DNA of 64,000 nt from Apium graveolens (taxonomy: Eukaryota > Streptophyta > Magnoliopsida > Apiales > Apiaceae): the NCBI RefSeq assembly GCF_009905375.1, contig NC_133650.1, positions 305,365,574 through 305,429,573 on the forward strand. The letters run 5' to 3'. Shown piece by piece: positions 22,790 through 35,282 of the stretch (its first letter is position 1; each line of letters starts with the position of its first letter). The notes beneath the pieces are model-generated. The model had not been told where the DNA came from. It made no database searches and saw only the letters and a list, made by a program, of their open reading frames with translations. A program made the position numbers and the translations under genes.

Positions 22790-23430
22790 TAGGACTGCAC
22801 AAAGGTCAAAAATCGGACAGGACAGAATACCGGATTTTTTCAAAATTAAGGATCGAGGACCGGACCGGAAAACCCGGATTGAACCGGGACCGGACCGGTT
22901 TGGACCGGTTTAATTAATATTTATATAAAAAAGTTATTTATATAATTTTATTTTAATTGTTTTTTCAAATTTATATATATTATTTTTTTTTTACTTGATC
23001 CGTTAATAAAAATTTAAAAGTAAGTACACATTTTATTATTTTAAAACTAAATATAAAATTTTAAGAGTATTAATATCAATATTTTATTATATGAAGTACG
23101 TAATTTAGTAATTTAAAGTGTAGGATCGATCTATTTTATTATATGAATTTATTATCTATTAACTTGGATTAATAAAATATGATATGGGTGAATATTTAAT
23201 ATTAATATATGATCTTATAAGACATGAATTAAACGTAAAATAATTATATATATGAATTCAGGACCATTCAGGTCTGGACCGGATTTTTTCAAGTTTTGGA
23301 CGTTACCGGACCGAAGACCGGATTTTTTCAATTTTAAGGACCGGGGACCGGACCGGGTATGTCCGATCCGGTCCAGGTCTGAGACCGGTAGACCCGGTCC
23401 GGATCCAGACCGGAATATTGTGCAGCCCTA
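22790..23430. mobile_element. Non-autonomous hAT element (641 bp) with exact 8-bp target duplication
   Basis: The ends TAGGACTGCACAA and TTGTGCAGCCCTA are 13-bp inverted repeats with one mismatch. CCTTGGAT flanks both sides (22782-22789 and 23431-23438), an exact 8-bp duplication diagnostic of hAT. Both subterminal regions are packed with GGACCGG / CCGGACC motifs and TTTTTTCAA, while the centre (22920-23250) is AT-rich. Open frames across the CCGGACC repeats have no coding support. Confidence 0.93.
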
Positions 23431-23438
23431 CCTTGGAT

Positions 23439-24279
23439 CATTGCTTTGCTCGCAGCAGAAATTGATTAATTTTTCAAGATACGAAAGGATAAATTTGTTT
23501 TTTTTTAATTTTGAAAATTAGGATGAGACATGTCCGAATTTCGATCCACGTCCGAATTTTGATCCCCGCATTTAATACATACACTTTCTATCCCACCGAT
23601 TTATTTAATTTTTTTCGCGCATTTTGATGTGCGCGGAAAAAATACTTATAAATAATATATTTTCAACTTTTTGTCTTATATAAAAGATATAAAGTTTATA
23701 TTTTTATATAAAATATAAAATATATTATTTATAAGTATATATTTCTAATACAAAAAAATATGTGAAAAGCCAAATAATCATGTAAGATCGGACAGAAGGA
23801 AGGAGTATAATATATTCTTATATATATATTAAATAATTTATTTAACATACATATAAATTGGAACAAAAATTCTGACATTATAATTTTTTTCACTAAACAA
23901 CTCGGATACACCTTATTAGCGAGATATTGAATAATAAATATCTTTTTAGATGAATAAAATAAAATGTAAAAGAGCATTAATATACTTTAATCTCATATAC
24001 GAATTTTTTTTTTTTGAAATAAATGCTCTTTTTGTAAATAATATATATAGTGTATTTTAATCAGAATAAATGAATAATATAGTTTACAGATTTTCCTAGG
24101 GGTACATGAGATATCCCAAAATATTGATGTAGAGTTTTTTAATAATAATATTTTTACCAATAAATTTTTTAGCGTGTGCTGTGCCAAATGCCAATAACCA
24201 CATACTAGATATTTACAAAATCATTACCATTATACGTGTAAAAAGCTAAAACCCCGCTGATGTGTCAAACGTTACTGTG
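23439..24279. other. AT-rich intergenic stretch
   Basis: No gene is visible. The sequence is mostly A/T with small palindromic pieces. Confidence 0.5.
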
Positions 24280-24480
24280 ATTACGTGGCGGCGCGTGGGA
24301 TTTACCACGCCACGTCAATCACGAGATGGAGAAGAAAGGATCTGAGGATAGGAATATGATTTAAATTCTCTGAAGAGACATGGATTAAAGATCATCTTTG
24401 GTGGTGAAATTTGATCTGAACCGTCCATTTTAATGCTGATGTAAGTTGCTTCATCTGCCTTTGTTTATATACTCATATTT
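24280..24480 (+). pseudogene. 3' scrap of a uL18-family ribosomal protein gene
   Basis: The stretch ACGTGGCGGC, GGGATTTAC, GAGATGGAGAAGAAAGGATC, and the downstream TGAACCGTCC ... ATCTGCCT follow the last third and 3' flank of the intact gene at 45924-46283 in the same order. The first two thirds of the coding region are missing and the remaining frame is broken. This is the decayed partner of the gene in copy B. Confidence 0.75.
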
Positions 24481-25652
24481 CTTTTCGAATATATTTTCAA
24501 AATTTGTGTTATAAATTTATTGCATTGGTATTATTTTTTTAATTGATTACACACGACGCTAGTAGTTGAACTTCTGACCTTCCATGTGCACAAGAGTTCA
24601 ACTACTGCACGAAAACTTCTTTCATATTGCATTATTATTGTTGTGTTATATTAATGTGTACCAAATTACCTAGGGTTTGGTTTTGGCATGTTACAATTAT
24701 AATACTTAATTAGCTGAATTGGAGCATTTTTGGCTTTGTGACTTGTTTTGTTCGATAAAAACTCGTGTTTCCCTCTTTAGTTACCGAGGTGGAGCTCAAA
24801 CACACATAATGTGCTCGGTTACGTCAAAGCTCGTTTAAGCTAGGCTCTTGAAGAACCCTAAATTGTTTGTCAGTTATTGAAGTTATTACATTATATTTAT
24901 GGGCAGTGAGTTTTCGATATTTAACTAATTAGGCTGATTGCCTGATTGTAGTTTTAGGGGTAGAGCATGATTATGATAGTCAATTATCGATAAATCTCAT
25001 TAAGCACCTTAGTAAATTATTGACATTAGTGATGAACATTAGTAAATGAGTTGAGTTAGATTTTCGAGAAGCAGCACTGAGTTGAGTTCAAGCATTGAAC
25101 AGATTTTCGAGAAGCAGCATGGAATTTAGACATTGTAGACAATCAAGGAATTTAAGTGAAGAATTTTGGACAGAGATAAGCTGATAAACAAATGTCTATG
25201 CTATTTCTTAGAACAACCCTCATACCTGATCTTCCTTTGGATGCCAGAAGATTTATGCAGTTTTTTGTATTGTGTTTTTGGAGAATAATGCAATATACAA
25301 TTCTATGGAAGTAGGATAATAAGTTAAGCCCTTTTTAGAACATACTTGTGAGCAACTAATGATAAATATATCCGAAATTTACTGTTGTCTATCACGTACT
25401 ATTGATTCAGAAGTCCAATTTATTTATTATGCGGGAATAGTTTATTGACCGGTACTCTTCTTCAAACTCTTACAAACCAAAAGCACAAAGTTTATTATAA
25501 GGTAGATAAAAACCAGACATACATTACAAAGTAAATAGGGCACCTCCCAGAACCATTCACTATGCCCTCTTGCAAAACGAGAATTCTCTGGCACCATTCA
25601 CAAACATTATCATCCAGTTGTTCTGATAATGTGCCATCCTCAGGCTTGATTT
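24481..25652. other. Intergenic region downstream of CslA
   Basis: Several parts (for example 25080-25350) match the region at 49070-49330 in duplication copy B. It includes the CslA 3' flank. No gene is seen. Confidence 0.6.
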
Positions 25653-28431
25653 TCAGTTATTCACCGGCACAAAGGTGCCAACACACCCGAATGCTATGGT
25701 GAAAAAAGCTCCCGATTGCAAGAACAAGTATACAAACATGTGATCATTACCATATAACATGTTGTACACGGCACAGTGAAGCATAAATAATCCCATCACA
25801 AACTCCAGCTTCTGTATCCTGTTCAAACCCAATATATGTGTTACAAAGGAGAATTGGTTGAATGTTTCCCGGTGTTAGCTTAATTGACAATGAAATAGTA
25901 GAGCAACAGTAATTAAATAGTACCTCTCCCCACATTGGAACCGGGATCTAAAAAATGACACTCTTGCTTGGTTCTTCTTGTTTCCAAGCTTCTCCGTCAC
26001 GATCCATTCATTCACTCGGCTTGCTTCTAACAGTCCAATTATTGCTGCCTTAGTACGGTGAAGGGACATGACATTCTCAAAGAGAATCCAGAAGATAAGA
26101 AGATGCAAGGATCTGCTTATCAGTGTATCATTTCAGGTAAATTTAAATTAGAATCTTTTCTAAATACTATGAAATATGATAGATATCTCTTAAAATGAAG
26201 TATTATACTATTTTAAAAAATTGTACTACCTGGGAGTGCCACCTGTGTTCAGAAGGGTGATGATGGCGGGAATGTAGATCGCCAATGCCTTCGGAAGATA
26301 AACTTCAGGGACTAAAACGCATGACGGAATTACGACACAGTAAAAGAAAAAGGTCACCCAGTGTGCTACGATCTTTCTAACAAAGAAAAATCCGTAAATG
26401 AGGTGAATCTTCTTCCAAATGGACACGCGCTGTATAACAAAACAAGGTAAATGTAAGTTTCTTTCAAGGACATTTATAACTGCTTGTGAAATTTTTCGAG
26501 AGTCGTTGGTTTTTGGTGTGACTAGACTGTGAAGTTGTCTTACTTTGCAATGCATAATTTCCTTTGTCATTTTCTTGAAAAGGTTAGCTGGACCGCATGA
26601 CCAGCGGTGCTGCTGGAATCGGTAAGCCTTGAAGGTGCTCGGTAGTTCATTCTTAACCTATAAAAGAATATTGGGGTTTTTTATTTCAGACGTATACTAC
26701 TAGAATAAAGAATGAAACTAAAGTTTGAAATAGAAATTACCGACACATCTCCTACAAAGACAAACTTCCAACCCCGTAGACTAGCTCTGACTGCAAGGTC
26801 CATGTCCTCCACCGTGGTCCGCTCTTTCCATCCACCCGCATCCCTAATTGCTTGAATCCTCCACACACCAGCAGTACCTACGGACATAATTATTTTGAAT
26901 AATATTAAAAAAAATTATTGAGTTATTTATTACTTCCTCAAATCCAATACTCTATCGTGCTAGGGGTTTACTTTACCATTGAATCCAAAAAATTGACATG
27001 TTGAGGAGCCTACTTCTTGCTCAACAGAGAAGTGATAGTTTAACGACATCTCCTGGAGCCGGGTCATAAGACATTCATCCGCGTTAACTAGGTTAAAAAT
27101 ATTGTTAGTTTATTATCTTGAGAAACAGATTAAAGGACTTAAAGGCTTGATCATTCCGGACAAATTATTCAATAAGATAATCCAGGAAATTATATTGAAC
27201 ATGATAAAGATTCATAGGTCTTACCAAACTTCCATCTGGCCTGAACCATACCCAGTTCCTTGTTATCAATAAGATAAGGAATAGTTTTTTCAAGAAAATC
27301 TTTCTCTGGCTGAAAGTCTGCATCAAATATCACCACATATTCACACTCGTCAACATACTGCTTTTGTAACCCTTCTCGCAAAGCGCCTGCTTTATAGCCA
27401 TTTCTGTTGGCCCTGTTTTCATACTTAATATTCAAGCCTTCATTTTGCCATATCCTGCACTCTGCCTTTACATTTTCCTGCATTTGAACATCAGATTACA
27501 CATTCATTTCCAACAAGTATAGTTCCGGAATTAATTTGATTGAGATAAAAATACTACCATTATTGTTTTATTGGTCGAATCGTCAAGAACTTGAACGATG
27601 AGCCGGTCTCTTGGCCATGAAAGTGTACAAGCAGCTCCAATTGAGAGCTTGTAGACCTGGACAAAAGGATATGAAGATAGATCTTAATAAAACTCAGAGA
27701 GTTTGGTACCAGACACTCATTCCGCTGATATACGGTTTTTAAGTCCTAGGATTGAGGGCCTTAGTCCGATCTTCTAAATTAGATCTAGTATATGTGTATG
27801 TATGCTGAAACTGAATATCGCAGTGCAAGATATACTTAAACTGATTAAGTGCCCATGCCTAGCATGTAATATGTAAAATGTTTTGATTGTCATCCTTCTT
27901 GAGATATATACTGATGATTTTATGTTAAACCAATTACTCAAATGAAGGTTTTTAATATAAAAGCTGTGTTCGCCATGGTCGTGTGAAATAAATAATCTGT
28001 ATGAATTATACATTGTTTATTGATTATTTGTTCTATCGGTTACACAATTTTTTCTTGTATGCAATACAATAAATAATGATTTATACATGTTTATAATAGT
28101 TACAAGAAGTCTACAGGTAAAGTTATAATTTTACCTCACTTTCGTTGTACATTGGTATTTGGATTAAGACTTTCGGATAGCTTCGATCCCGCTTCATCTT
28201 TTCTCGCACGGTGTCTAGCTTGTATTGTGTGTATCGTTTTTTCCCCGATGCTTTTACATACAATATTACGACGGTCATGTAGAGTCGTTCAATAAATAGC
28301 ATAATGGACATAAGCACACATGCAGCAAGTGCAACATATAATAATGGCACAATTAGCAACGCTCGTAGTTCCTTCCAAACATCACTAAGGCTCACTATTA
28401 TCTTAGACTCTTGAAAGATTGAAATTCTCAT
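25653..28431 (-). CDS. CslA: Cellulose synthase-like A protein (glucomannan 4-beta-mannosyltransferase), nine exons
   Basis: CslA enzymes are Golgi glycosyltransferase family 2 proteins that polymerise GDP-mannose (and GDP-glucose) into (gluco)mannan for the cell wall. Exons on the minus strand: 28431-28135, 27656-27558, 27477-27225, 27087-26977, 26877-26741, 26657-26544, 26429-26230, 26112-25924 and 25818-25653. All junctions are GT/AG and phases agree, giving 521 residues, the usual family length. Visible features: N-terminal membrane segment ([20 protein letters not shown]), [23 protein letters not shown] (the DxD), TVEDMDLA (general base region) and the QQHRWSCGP (QxxRW) motif. Several C-terminal membrane segments follow, and the protein ends ...GTFVPVNN. 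The ATG at 28431 is the first and fits the family N-terminus. It appears functional. The exact CslA subgroup is not resolved. Confidence 0.96.
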
Positions 28432-28540
28432 AGTTTCTGAGATGTGATGTGGGGAAAAAATTAGAAGTGCAGAGCTAGCAAAGAAAGTAGGTGAAAAAAA
28501 TCAAGGTCCGAGCTTATAAAGAAATTAAGGCAGGCAACGC

Positions 28541-28548
28541 TTTTTATA
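28541..28548 (-). promoter_or_regulatory. TATA box candidate of CslA
   Basis: TATAAAAA on the minus strand about 110 bp upstream of the ATG. A weaker TTTATAAGC at 28512-28520 is an alternative. Confidence 0.55.
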
Positions 28549-30012
28549 GATGAGGAAAAAGGATAACTATGGAGTTCATCAGATGGCTATGCTTTATATA
28601 TGAAAGCTTTACGGTAAAGATGAGGACAGCTGGGCTTCGGGTGGAAGTATACTACAAGAGGAGTGAACGACTGAAATTGAAGTCTTTGCTGGCAAGGACA
28701 CTTGGAGGACATGCAAGTAATGATATCGCAAAGTTGTAACATGCAACTCGGAATTTTGGCATTTACGGCGGGCAATAAAAGGAAGTCGTAATATTGTTGA
28801 TCTAAGGTATTTCTATTATTGTTTATTTCCATCTTACTGTTTGTATTATTGCAATAAAGTATATCTACATTTTTTTTATGAAAATTATAAGGAAAGTAGA
28901 TAGGAGTTACATACTTGCACAAAATTATTTTGATATTTAAGTAAACAGAATAAAATACAAGATATGACGCATCATTGAGTCATAAACAATCAAATAATAG
29001 AATTAAATTTAGAATTAAATACATCTAAAGTGATTTTATACATTTTTTTACGACCGAGTAATTAATAATAAGATACAAATATGAAATATAGTATATGAAG
29101 TGTTATGACATATACAATATTCTATTATAAATATCTCTCATTATAATAGTTTTTTTACTCTTTATATCATTAAAAATTCAATTGTTTAATGTTCACCCAA
29201 ACTTTTGAAACATAACTTAAAGAAGCTAATTAGCAAATTATAATTGATGAATATTCATATTTATAACAAGTAATAACTTATGTTTGTTTTTGTTTTTTCT
29301 TATATGTTTAATAAACTGAAGGTGAACAATAAAAAGCAATGATGTAAAAACTATTTGTATTATATAATTCATGATTACAAAGGTTACCAAACTATAGACA
29401 AACTTTGATAGTAGCTCTTTGTAAAAGCTCAGTTATATTAACTTTGTATATATTTTTAACTCTTGAATATACAAAGTTAGACAATGCTACAATGAATAGT
29501 AGAGAGCTTATATATAGCTTCCTATCAACTTAACATTAAGTATAATAAATTGCATAAGTTAATGAATAATATTTCATTTGTTAGTTAACAGCTTCCTTAC
29601 AGTGCTTATCTTTTTTTTCATATATCATATCTTCCTATTTTTATAGTTGATTCAATGTCATCTTCAAGAGTTTCTTTCCAAGAAATCAACAATTTCCAAT
29701 ATATGGACTGTAAATCTGATATGGATCAATAGAATCTGGTTTAAGCTCTGATGGATAGAGACTTAGATAGAATATTAAATTATGGTATGAAACAAAAAGA
29801 TAATTTTATTTTATTCCATACATCATCAATTTATGGTTAAAATACATTTTTGAGTTGATAATTTATCTCCTTTTTTCAGAATTTATAATTTGACATGCTA
29901 AAGTTTATAACTTACGATATAGAGTCGAAATATGCACACTTTGTCTATCTTGATCAATGTGGATTGTAGTTTTATAAAGGAAAATTAAAAATACTGGAGG
30001 TTGAATGTTTAA
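28549..30012. other. CslA upstream region and AT-rich spacer
   Basis: 28560-29000 matches 50650-51100 in copy B (for example GGATAACTA.GGAGT.CATCAGATGG and GCTAGCAAGGACA-like segments), so this is shared duplicated promoter-side DNA. 29100-30012 is AT-rich without a supported gene. Confidence 0.6.
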
Positions 30013-30270
30013 TGTTGGGGTCTTTTTTAACACTTTAAGGTTTTAAAGTGACTGATTACTCAACATGGTATCAGAGCGCTGTCAGCGGATGTCCCTTGGC
30101 ACCCCAAATATCTCATAATTTATTATGGACACAAAGACAAATTATTGACAAATTATTGCCCAAAGATGGGCGCATGCGCCCATTATCCACTCTTCGACCC
30201 AAAAATCAAAAAAGGGGATTTTAAGTGACGGGAAAAGTTGAAATTTAATATATGATTTTGTTGAGGCCTT

Positions 30271-31271
30271 TGTTAGTCCCTTAACAATATAGTAAGAATT
30301 ACAGAAGGGGGGTTGAATGGAATTCTTGAACCTTTTTCTTAAAATAAAATTGTTCGAACTCGAATATAAATATAAGTGTATTGATTAGCACAATGCGGAA
30401 TAAAAACTTAAGTGAACCAAAACACAAGTAATTAAAAACAAGCGTCTTTAAAAATTTTCTGGTGGATTTAAGCAATTCCACCAGAGATATATATTATATC
30501 GAGAGAACTCCGTGTGCAAGAATGCTCACAGCTGCTTACAAAAATGAACTACTGAGAATACAGAGAAATGCTAATAATTCTGCTTACAAATGTTTCTTAC
30601 TTTTTGTATCTCAGATCTTAGTTTCTATTTGCCACTTCTTGGTTTATATATTACCAAGATTACAAAGTCAAAAGACAGGATCATTATAAAAACTATCGGG
30701 TCTAATGCTTTGTTACTTTGTTCTCTATTACCCGGTTAATAGGCTTCCTCATTCCATTTGCATACACTTCGACGCATGTGACCAGTTGTCACTGTCAACT
30801 GATATTTGAATTCTTTATCCGTTGAGTACATGATCATCCGTCGACTTTATGATCATCCGTTGATGGCTTCATTGATCATCTGTCGACTGCTATATTAAAC
30901 ATCCGTTGATAGTCATTTGATCATCCGTCGATGGCTTTGTTAATCATCCGTCGGTAGCTATTTTGGCACTTGACTTCAATTCATTTATGCAGAATTACAA
31001 TACATCATCTATGTACATTTAATCAACCTATTCTGCATATCTAGTTAAAGTCAACATGACTTATATGCTACTACAGAATCTATACAAAGGTGTATGCAGA
31101 AATGTGCTACAGACTCATTATTACATAAGCTACTCACTCGATGGATAATAAGTCATCATCATCCGTCGGGACTATAATCCTTATCCGTCGAGTGCTACAT
31201 TATTTCACTAAGTAAAATCTACTTAGGTGTTTTGTTTGTGTAATCATCAAGTACACAACATATGCACAACA
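30271..31271. mobile_element. Solo LTR (1,001 bp) nested in the miniature element
   Basis: It begins TGTTAGTCCC and ends GCACAACA and is flanked by an exact GCCTT duplication (30266-30270 and 31272-31276). It carries a tandem series of ATCCGTCGA-type motifs (about 30815-30960). GAAGGGGGGTTGAAT near its left end resembles the reverse strand of SIRE-type copia LTR ends, so it is probably a minus-strand copia LTR. Removing it rebuilds the short terminal repeat of the host element. Confidence 0.88.
30815..30960. repeat. Tandem GATCATCCGTCGA-type repeats in the solo LTR
   Basis: Six or seven units of about 22-24 bp, each with ATCATCCGT(C/T)GA and a variable spacer, lie inside the solo LTR. Isolated ATCCGTCGA copies recur at about 31160-31190. 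Confidence 0.75.
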
Positions 31272-31318
31272 GCCTTCCTCTAACACTTTGAGATTTTAAA
31301 GTGACCGATTACTCAACA

Positions 31319-32003
31319 ACTTAAGTTCAAATTACTCCTTATTAGCACTGCTTCCTTTCTCTTATTGAGATGGTGATTTGTAAATTATTTTTTTTAATGG
31401 TAAAGCTTGTTCAATAGCCTCTTTTCTTTGAGATGCTTTATAACAAAAATGTTACCATGGGCATAATGTATTAGTATGTTATACATTTTAGGTTGTTATG
31501 CCTATGATTTACCATTAAAATGTAGATCCGCTACTTTAGGTTTGTTCATTCATCAATACCAAACTTGCAACTTGTCTATATTTATGTACAAAAGGTTGAC
31601 TATGAAAATGCACATATGGAATGGAGGTGAATATGTGTATTTGACTAACTATATCCAATTTTAAAGCTTACCAAAAAATAGAACCACTGATTGCAGTATA
31701 AAAAAATAGTGTGTCAGCTTGCCAAGATATGCTATGCAATGGAGAAACGAAAAAAAGTGAATAAGAACATCAGGACTTTTAGCCTGGTTCGATCCTCAAC
31801 GCTAATGGTCTACATTCTGATCTCTTACCAAACCGTAACGCTATTGGTTTACGTCTTGGTCCCTTGCCTGGTAAGGTAATATATTATTGATCATTATAAA
31901 CAACAATTAAAATATACACTAATGTATCTCCCAAACACCCTGTTGCTTATCAAACTTTATAGTTTGTAAGTTGTATACTATCCAAGTACAAACAACAATT
32001 ACA
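31319..32003. other. Intergenic stretch
   Basis: No gene is supported. A pair of similar segments (AACGCTAATGGTCTACATTC and AACGCTATTGGTTTACGTCT, near 31797-31857) suggests a small local duplication. Confidence 0.5.
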
Positions 32004-32013
32004 CTATGAGCAA

Positions 32014-32493
32014 TTGAACCCGACAATTCTTCACATGACATTAAAACGGGTCACGGAAATTTAGTATCTTTGTTTGCATTTTGAGTACACGACACAGAAA
32101 GGTAGACGACTGAGATATTGTGTCGGTTTTGTGTTTACCCTTTGCGGACACGACACGATACAAGGTACACGAAATAAATATATTTATAATTAAATATATA
32201 TATTTATATTAAATATATGTAAATATAATATGTATATTTATAATAAATATGTTAGAATATTACATAGCTTTATACTGTTGTAACTATAAATGATTTAAAT
32301 GTACATATTTCATATAAGTTTGTATGTCTTTACTTAAAAATCCAATATTTACATTTATTGTTTATATTAATATTCAATTTTTCACGAAATACAACACAAA
32401 AACGGAGGTACACGAACACGAAAGTACACGAATCCAAAATAAGTCAGTTTTGGGTTTGAAATTCGAGTACAAAATACGAACAAATTGTCAGGT
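32014..32493. mobile_element. hAT-like MITE with 10-bp flanking match
   Basis: CTATGAGCAA occurs at both edges (32004-32013 and 32494-32503), of which 8 bp would be the hAT target duplication. ACCCGACAATT near the left end and AATTGTCAGGT at the right end are inverted. The interior contains GTACACGA / ACACGAAA motifs and an AT-rich centre. Similar CGTGTACTTTCGTG motifs recur in the tandem repeat at 53001-53527. Confidence 0.72.
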
Positions 32494-32503
32494 CTATGAG
32501 CAA

Positions 32504-34793
32504 TAAAATCGAATAAATTTTTAATAAAGCACCGAGTTGTTTTATTATGTTCTTGTTGTGTGTTCATATGTACCTATAAACACAAAAAATACAAGTATAT
32601 ACAGTGTATATCAGATGGTCCCTGGCTGCCTGGGACGGTTTTCGCAACGGTTTCCCAGCCGTTGGATGGTCCCTCAAACGGCCCTGATTTTTAAAAAATT
32701 TCCCCCGTACTGCGGTATAATAGCACAGTACACGCAAATTACTTTTTTACCCCTCCCCCGTACAGCGGTATCCTGTCTTTTTTCTTCAACCCCCGTTGAT
32801 TGTTTTAACTGAAATTCTTATTGGATTTTGGCAATACAACTAGTTTGGAACACAAGTACATAGAGTATCAAGGTGGTGTGATGGAAGCTAGATGAGAGTA
32901 GTATAGCTCTTGTACTAACTTAAGGGAATTTTAGTTTAAGGAGTATTTTAAAAATTAAAAACATTCAAGTTTGTTATTTTAACAGTAATATTGGATTATT
33001 GGAAAAGGGTGTAAAATAAAGATGATTTAATGTGGGTGAGCAGATTTTCCTAGTTTATTGTATTTTTAATCATTAGATATCTTTGTTCTTGATAGTTCTT
33101 GATAAAGATTCATTTTGTTGGACAAACAGTTTCTAAGTCCAATATTAATGGAGGTCCATCTAATTTTGTGGTTTTCTTCAATAGAATTTCGTCCGGAGTT
33201 AATATTTTTATTTATTTGCAAGCTGATGCTTTAATATATGGAGTTGCCATGTTCTTCACTTCACCAGTAGAGTGAACTTTAAATTTATCTTGTTCTAAAT
33301 TGAGTTTAGGATGATATATTGATACGTAAACTATAGTTTGTGAAAATAGGTGAATGCAAGGAGGGATGATGAGTTCTAGGATGCCAATTAAATTGATGCT
33401 TGTACTGCTAAATAAAAGTATTTTGGTAAATTCTTTTTAACGAAAAATACTTTGCGAGGGCTATCTACATATCTATACTTAAGATTAAGTTCTGCACTTT
33501 CTCAGTAATCCAGTTCCACATCAAATTGCCTTCTGTGTTATTCTGTTTATTCCCATCTTTTAAAAAAGATGTTGCCTCCTTTGTGAATTCTCATTTTTTA
33601 AGTATGTTCATACCTTATCTATTTTTTTGCACTTTGCAGTATGTTTCTGACTTTCACAATTTGTATAAAAACTTGAATTATGTAGTCATACATTTTAATA
33701 TATATGCCAAACATGATCTGAAGTTTTATGCTTACCCATTCTTTAACTTGACAAATGTCATTGTAATTCCAATATTCTTCCTTCCAACTTGCCAAGAATT
33801 GTTAGCTATTTTATTGCGGAAAATGTGAAGTTATATACATAAGCTATATAATTCAAAAGGGAAGATGTGGCTATAAATAATGCTGCAAACGTTGGGGCCT
33901 GGAATGCATCTATTATGAGAGAAGTAGGGGGTTGTGGTTTCTGATTTCTGAAATGTAGCGCTCAGTGTTACTTTGACTGAAAGCTCCCCCTCCCCTTTTT
34001 TCCTGCTAAATCGGAATCTCCCATTTTGTTCTATTTTATATAGGAATATCCTCCACCTGGGTCCTGGGGTGAAGGCATCTACGGAGCAGACAGAAACTGA
34101 GAGCAAGACAAGAACTCTAGCTGAAAATGGTTGGATCTTGTAAGGTTCTTGACTCAAACTAAAATACTCTGTCCTTGTCTATCTCTGTGGGATCTCACTC
34201 TGTGTGCGAACGTGCATTTTTGAGATAATTTGGCTGAATTTTTGTCGCTATATATCAAACTCTTGTATGTGGTGTAGGATGCCTTAACTGACAAATCTTT
34301 TGCTAATATATCAAACTCTAAAATTGGATGAACACCATTACACCAATGTATGTTCCAACTGACAAATCTTTGTTATATGTCATACCTTAAAATTGGCTAT
34401 TTGATGCTTCTTAGAAGATTAATGTTTCCCCTAGTTTCTACTGACTGTAATTTTGTATGTGCAGAAACGTCACTTCAACTCGTCAAGAATAATGCTATCA
34501 GGAAATTTCTCGATGGTGAGCAAGTGGGAGATAACGGAAGTAACTCATTAAGTAAATTTCTTGTATTAGTTTGAAGTCTGCTATCTTTTTCCGGACCAGA
34601 TAATCTTCTTCTGAGTTGTGACGCTCAACTGCCTGGCATAATTCGATAGGAGGTGTTCCGCGGTTTCATGCATGAGTACTATGACTTCTGAGTCCTTCAG
34701 TTCAAAAAACTAAAATCGCAAGATTTCCATTAGTGGTACTGTTGTGTTATATGTCTAGCACATAATTCAAATCAGCCTTTCAAGGACCTCGTT
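32504..34793. other. Intergenic region partly shared with duplication copy B
   Basis: Two related short blocks, CCCCCGTACTGCGGTATAAT and CCCCCGTACAGCGGTATCCT, occur near 32703 and 32755. Blocks at about 33340-33840, 33900-34150 and 34420-34560 match 51850-52330, 52330-52540 and 52640-52760 of copy B. No frame is conserved in both copies, so these look like untranslated or non-coding DNA, possibly remnants of a gene that decayed in both. Confidence 0.55.
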
Positions 34794-35282
34794 CACTAGT
34801 GTTATAAAAAGCGCATTAAACGGACGTTTAAGCGGGGTCTTAAGCGGAATCAGAGATAAAAGCACTTTGATTAATGCAAAATCGGATATTTAAACGTTTA
34901 ATAAAGTTTAAGCAGAATTAAGTGAATTTTGACCAATTAACCGGTTTTTGACCAATTAAAAGGGGGATTAAAAATAATTAGAGAAAAATAAATCTTATTT
35001 TAAAAAAAGGTATAATTTGATATTTTTAAATGTTACTTGTATTTTTTTAAGTTGATTATCTTTTTCTGAATGATTATTTTATTGATTTATTATAATGCGC
35101 GAATGTTATTTTTTTATTCAAAAATTATTCATTATTTTTAATATATACATATTTTTTATTTATTTATAATCCGATTAAGAGTCCGTTTTTAAAACCAATT
35201 AAGCGTCCGCTTTAGCGTTTAAGCGCTAGAAGGTGACCTCACTATTTAGGTCCGATTTGCGTTTTTTTACAACAGTGCTTGT
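34794..35282. mobile_element. MITE with GTGTT(A/G)TAAAAA ends
   Basis: CACTAGTGTTATAAAAAGCG at the left and the reverse complement CACTGTTGTAAAAAAACGCA at the right are inverted repeats, continued by ACGGAC / TCGGAC. Both subterminal regions are rich in TTTAAGCG and AAGCGGA motifs. The exact target duplication is unclear, but the ends fit hAT. Confidence 0.68.

Larger units (their letters stand above)
30013..31318 (+). mobile_element. Miniature LTR element (TRIM/SMART-like) split by a solo LTR
   Basis: A 53-bp terminal repeat (30013-30065) begins TGTTGGGG and ends GATTACTCAACA. It is followed immediately by TGGTATCAGAGCGCT (30066-30080), the classic initiator-tRNA-Met primer binding site. 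About 193 bp later the second repeat begins TGTTGAGGCCTT (30259-30270). After a nested insertion it continues from 31277 (CCTCTAACACTTTGAG...GATTACTCAACA) to 31318. Without the insertion the element is about 300 bp with no protein. A target duplication for the miniature element was not found, so the short repeats could also be the ends of shrunken LTRs. Confidence 0.7.
24280..34570 (+). repeat. Segmental duplication, copy A (keeps CslA)
   Basis: Blocks here match blocks at 46139-52960 in the same order and orientation: a uL18 gene scrap (24280-24480), flank (24900-25350), CslA, the CslA upstream region (28430-29000) and non-coding blocks at about 33340-33840, 33900-34150 and 34420-34560. The copies are diverged, and unrelated insertions interrupt the match in each. 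Copy A has the intact CslA gene and lost most of uL18. Confidence 0.8.

Noticed and set aside
23252..23521. Open frame rich in GPD/RPD repeats
   Set aside because: It is a translation of the GGACCGG subterminal repeats of a hAT MITE.
34080..34145. Short coding-like end (PGVKASTEQTETES...) in a conserved block
   Set aside because: The matching block in duplication copy B has a stop and different residues, so coding conservation is not supported.
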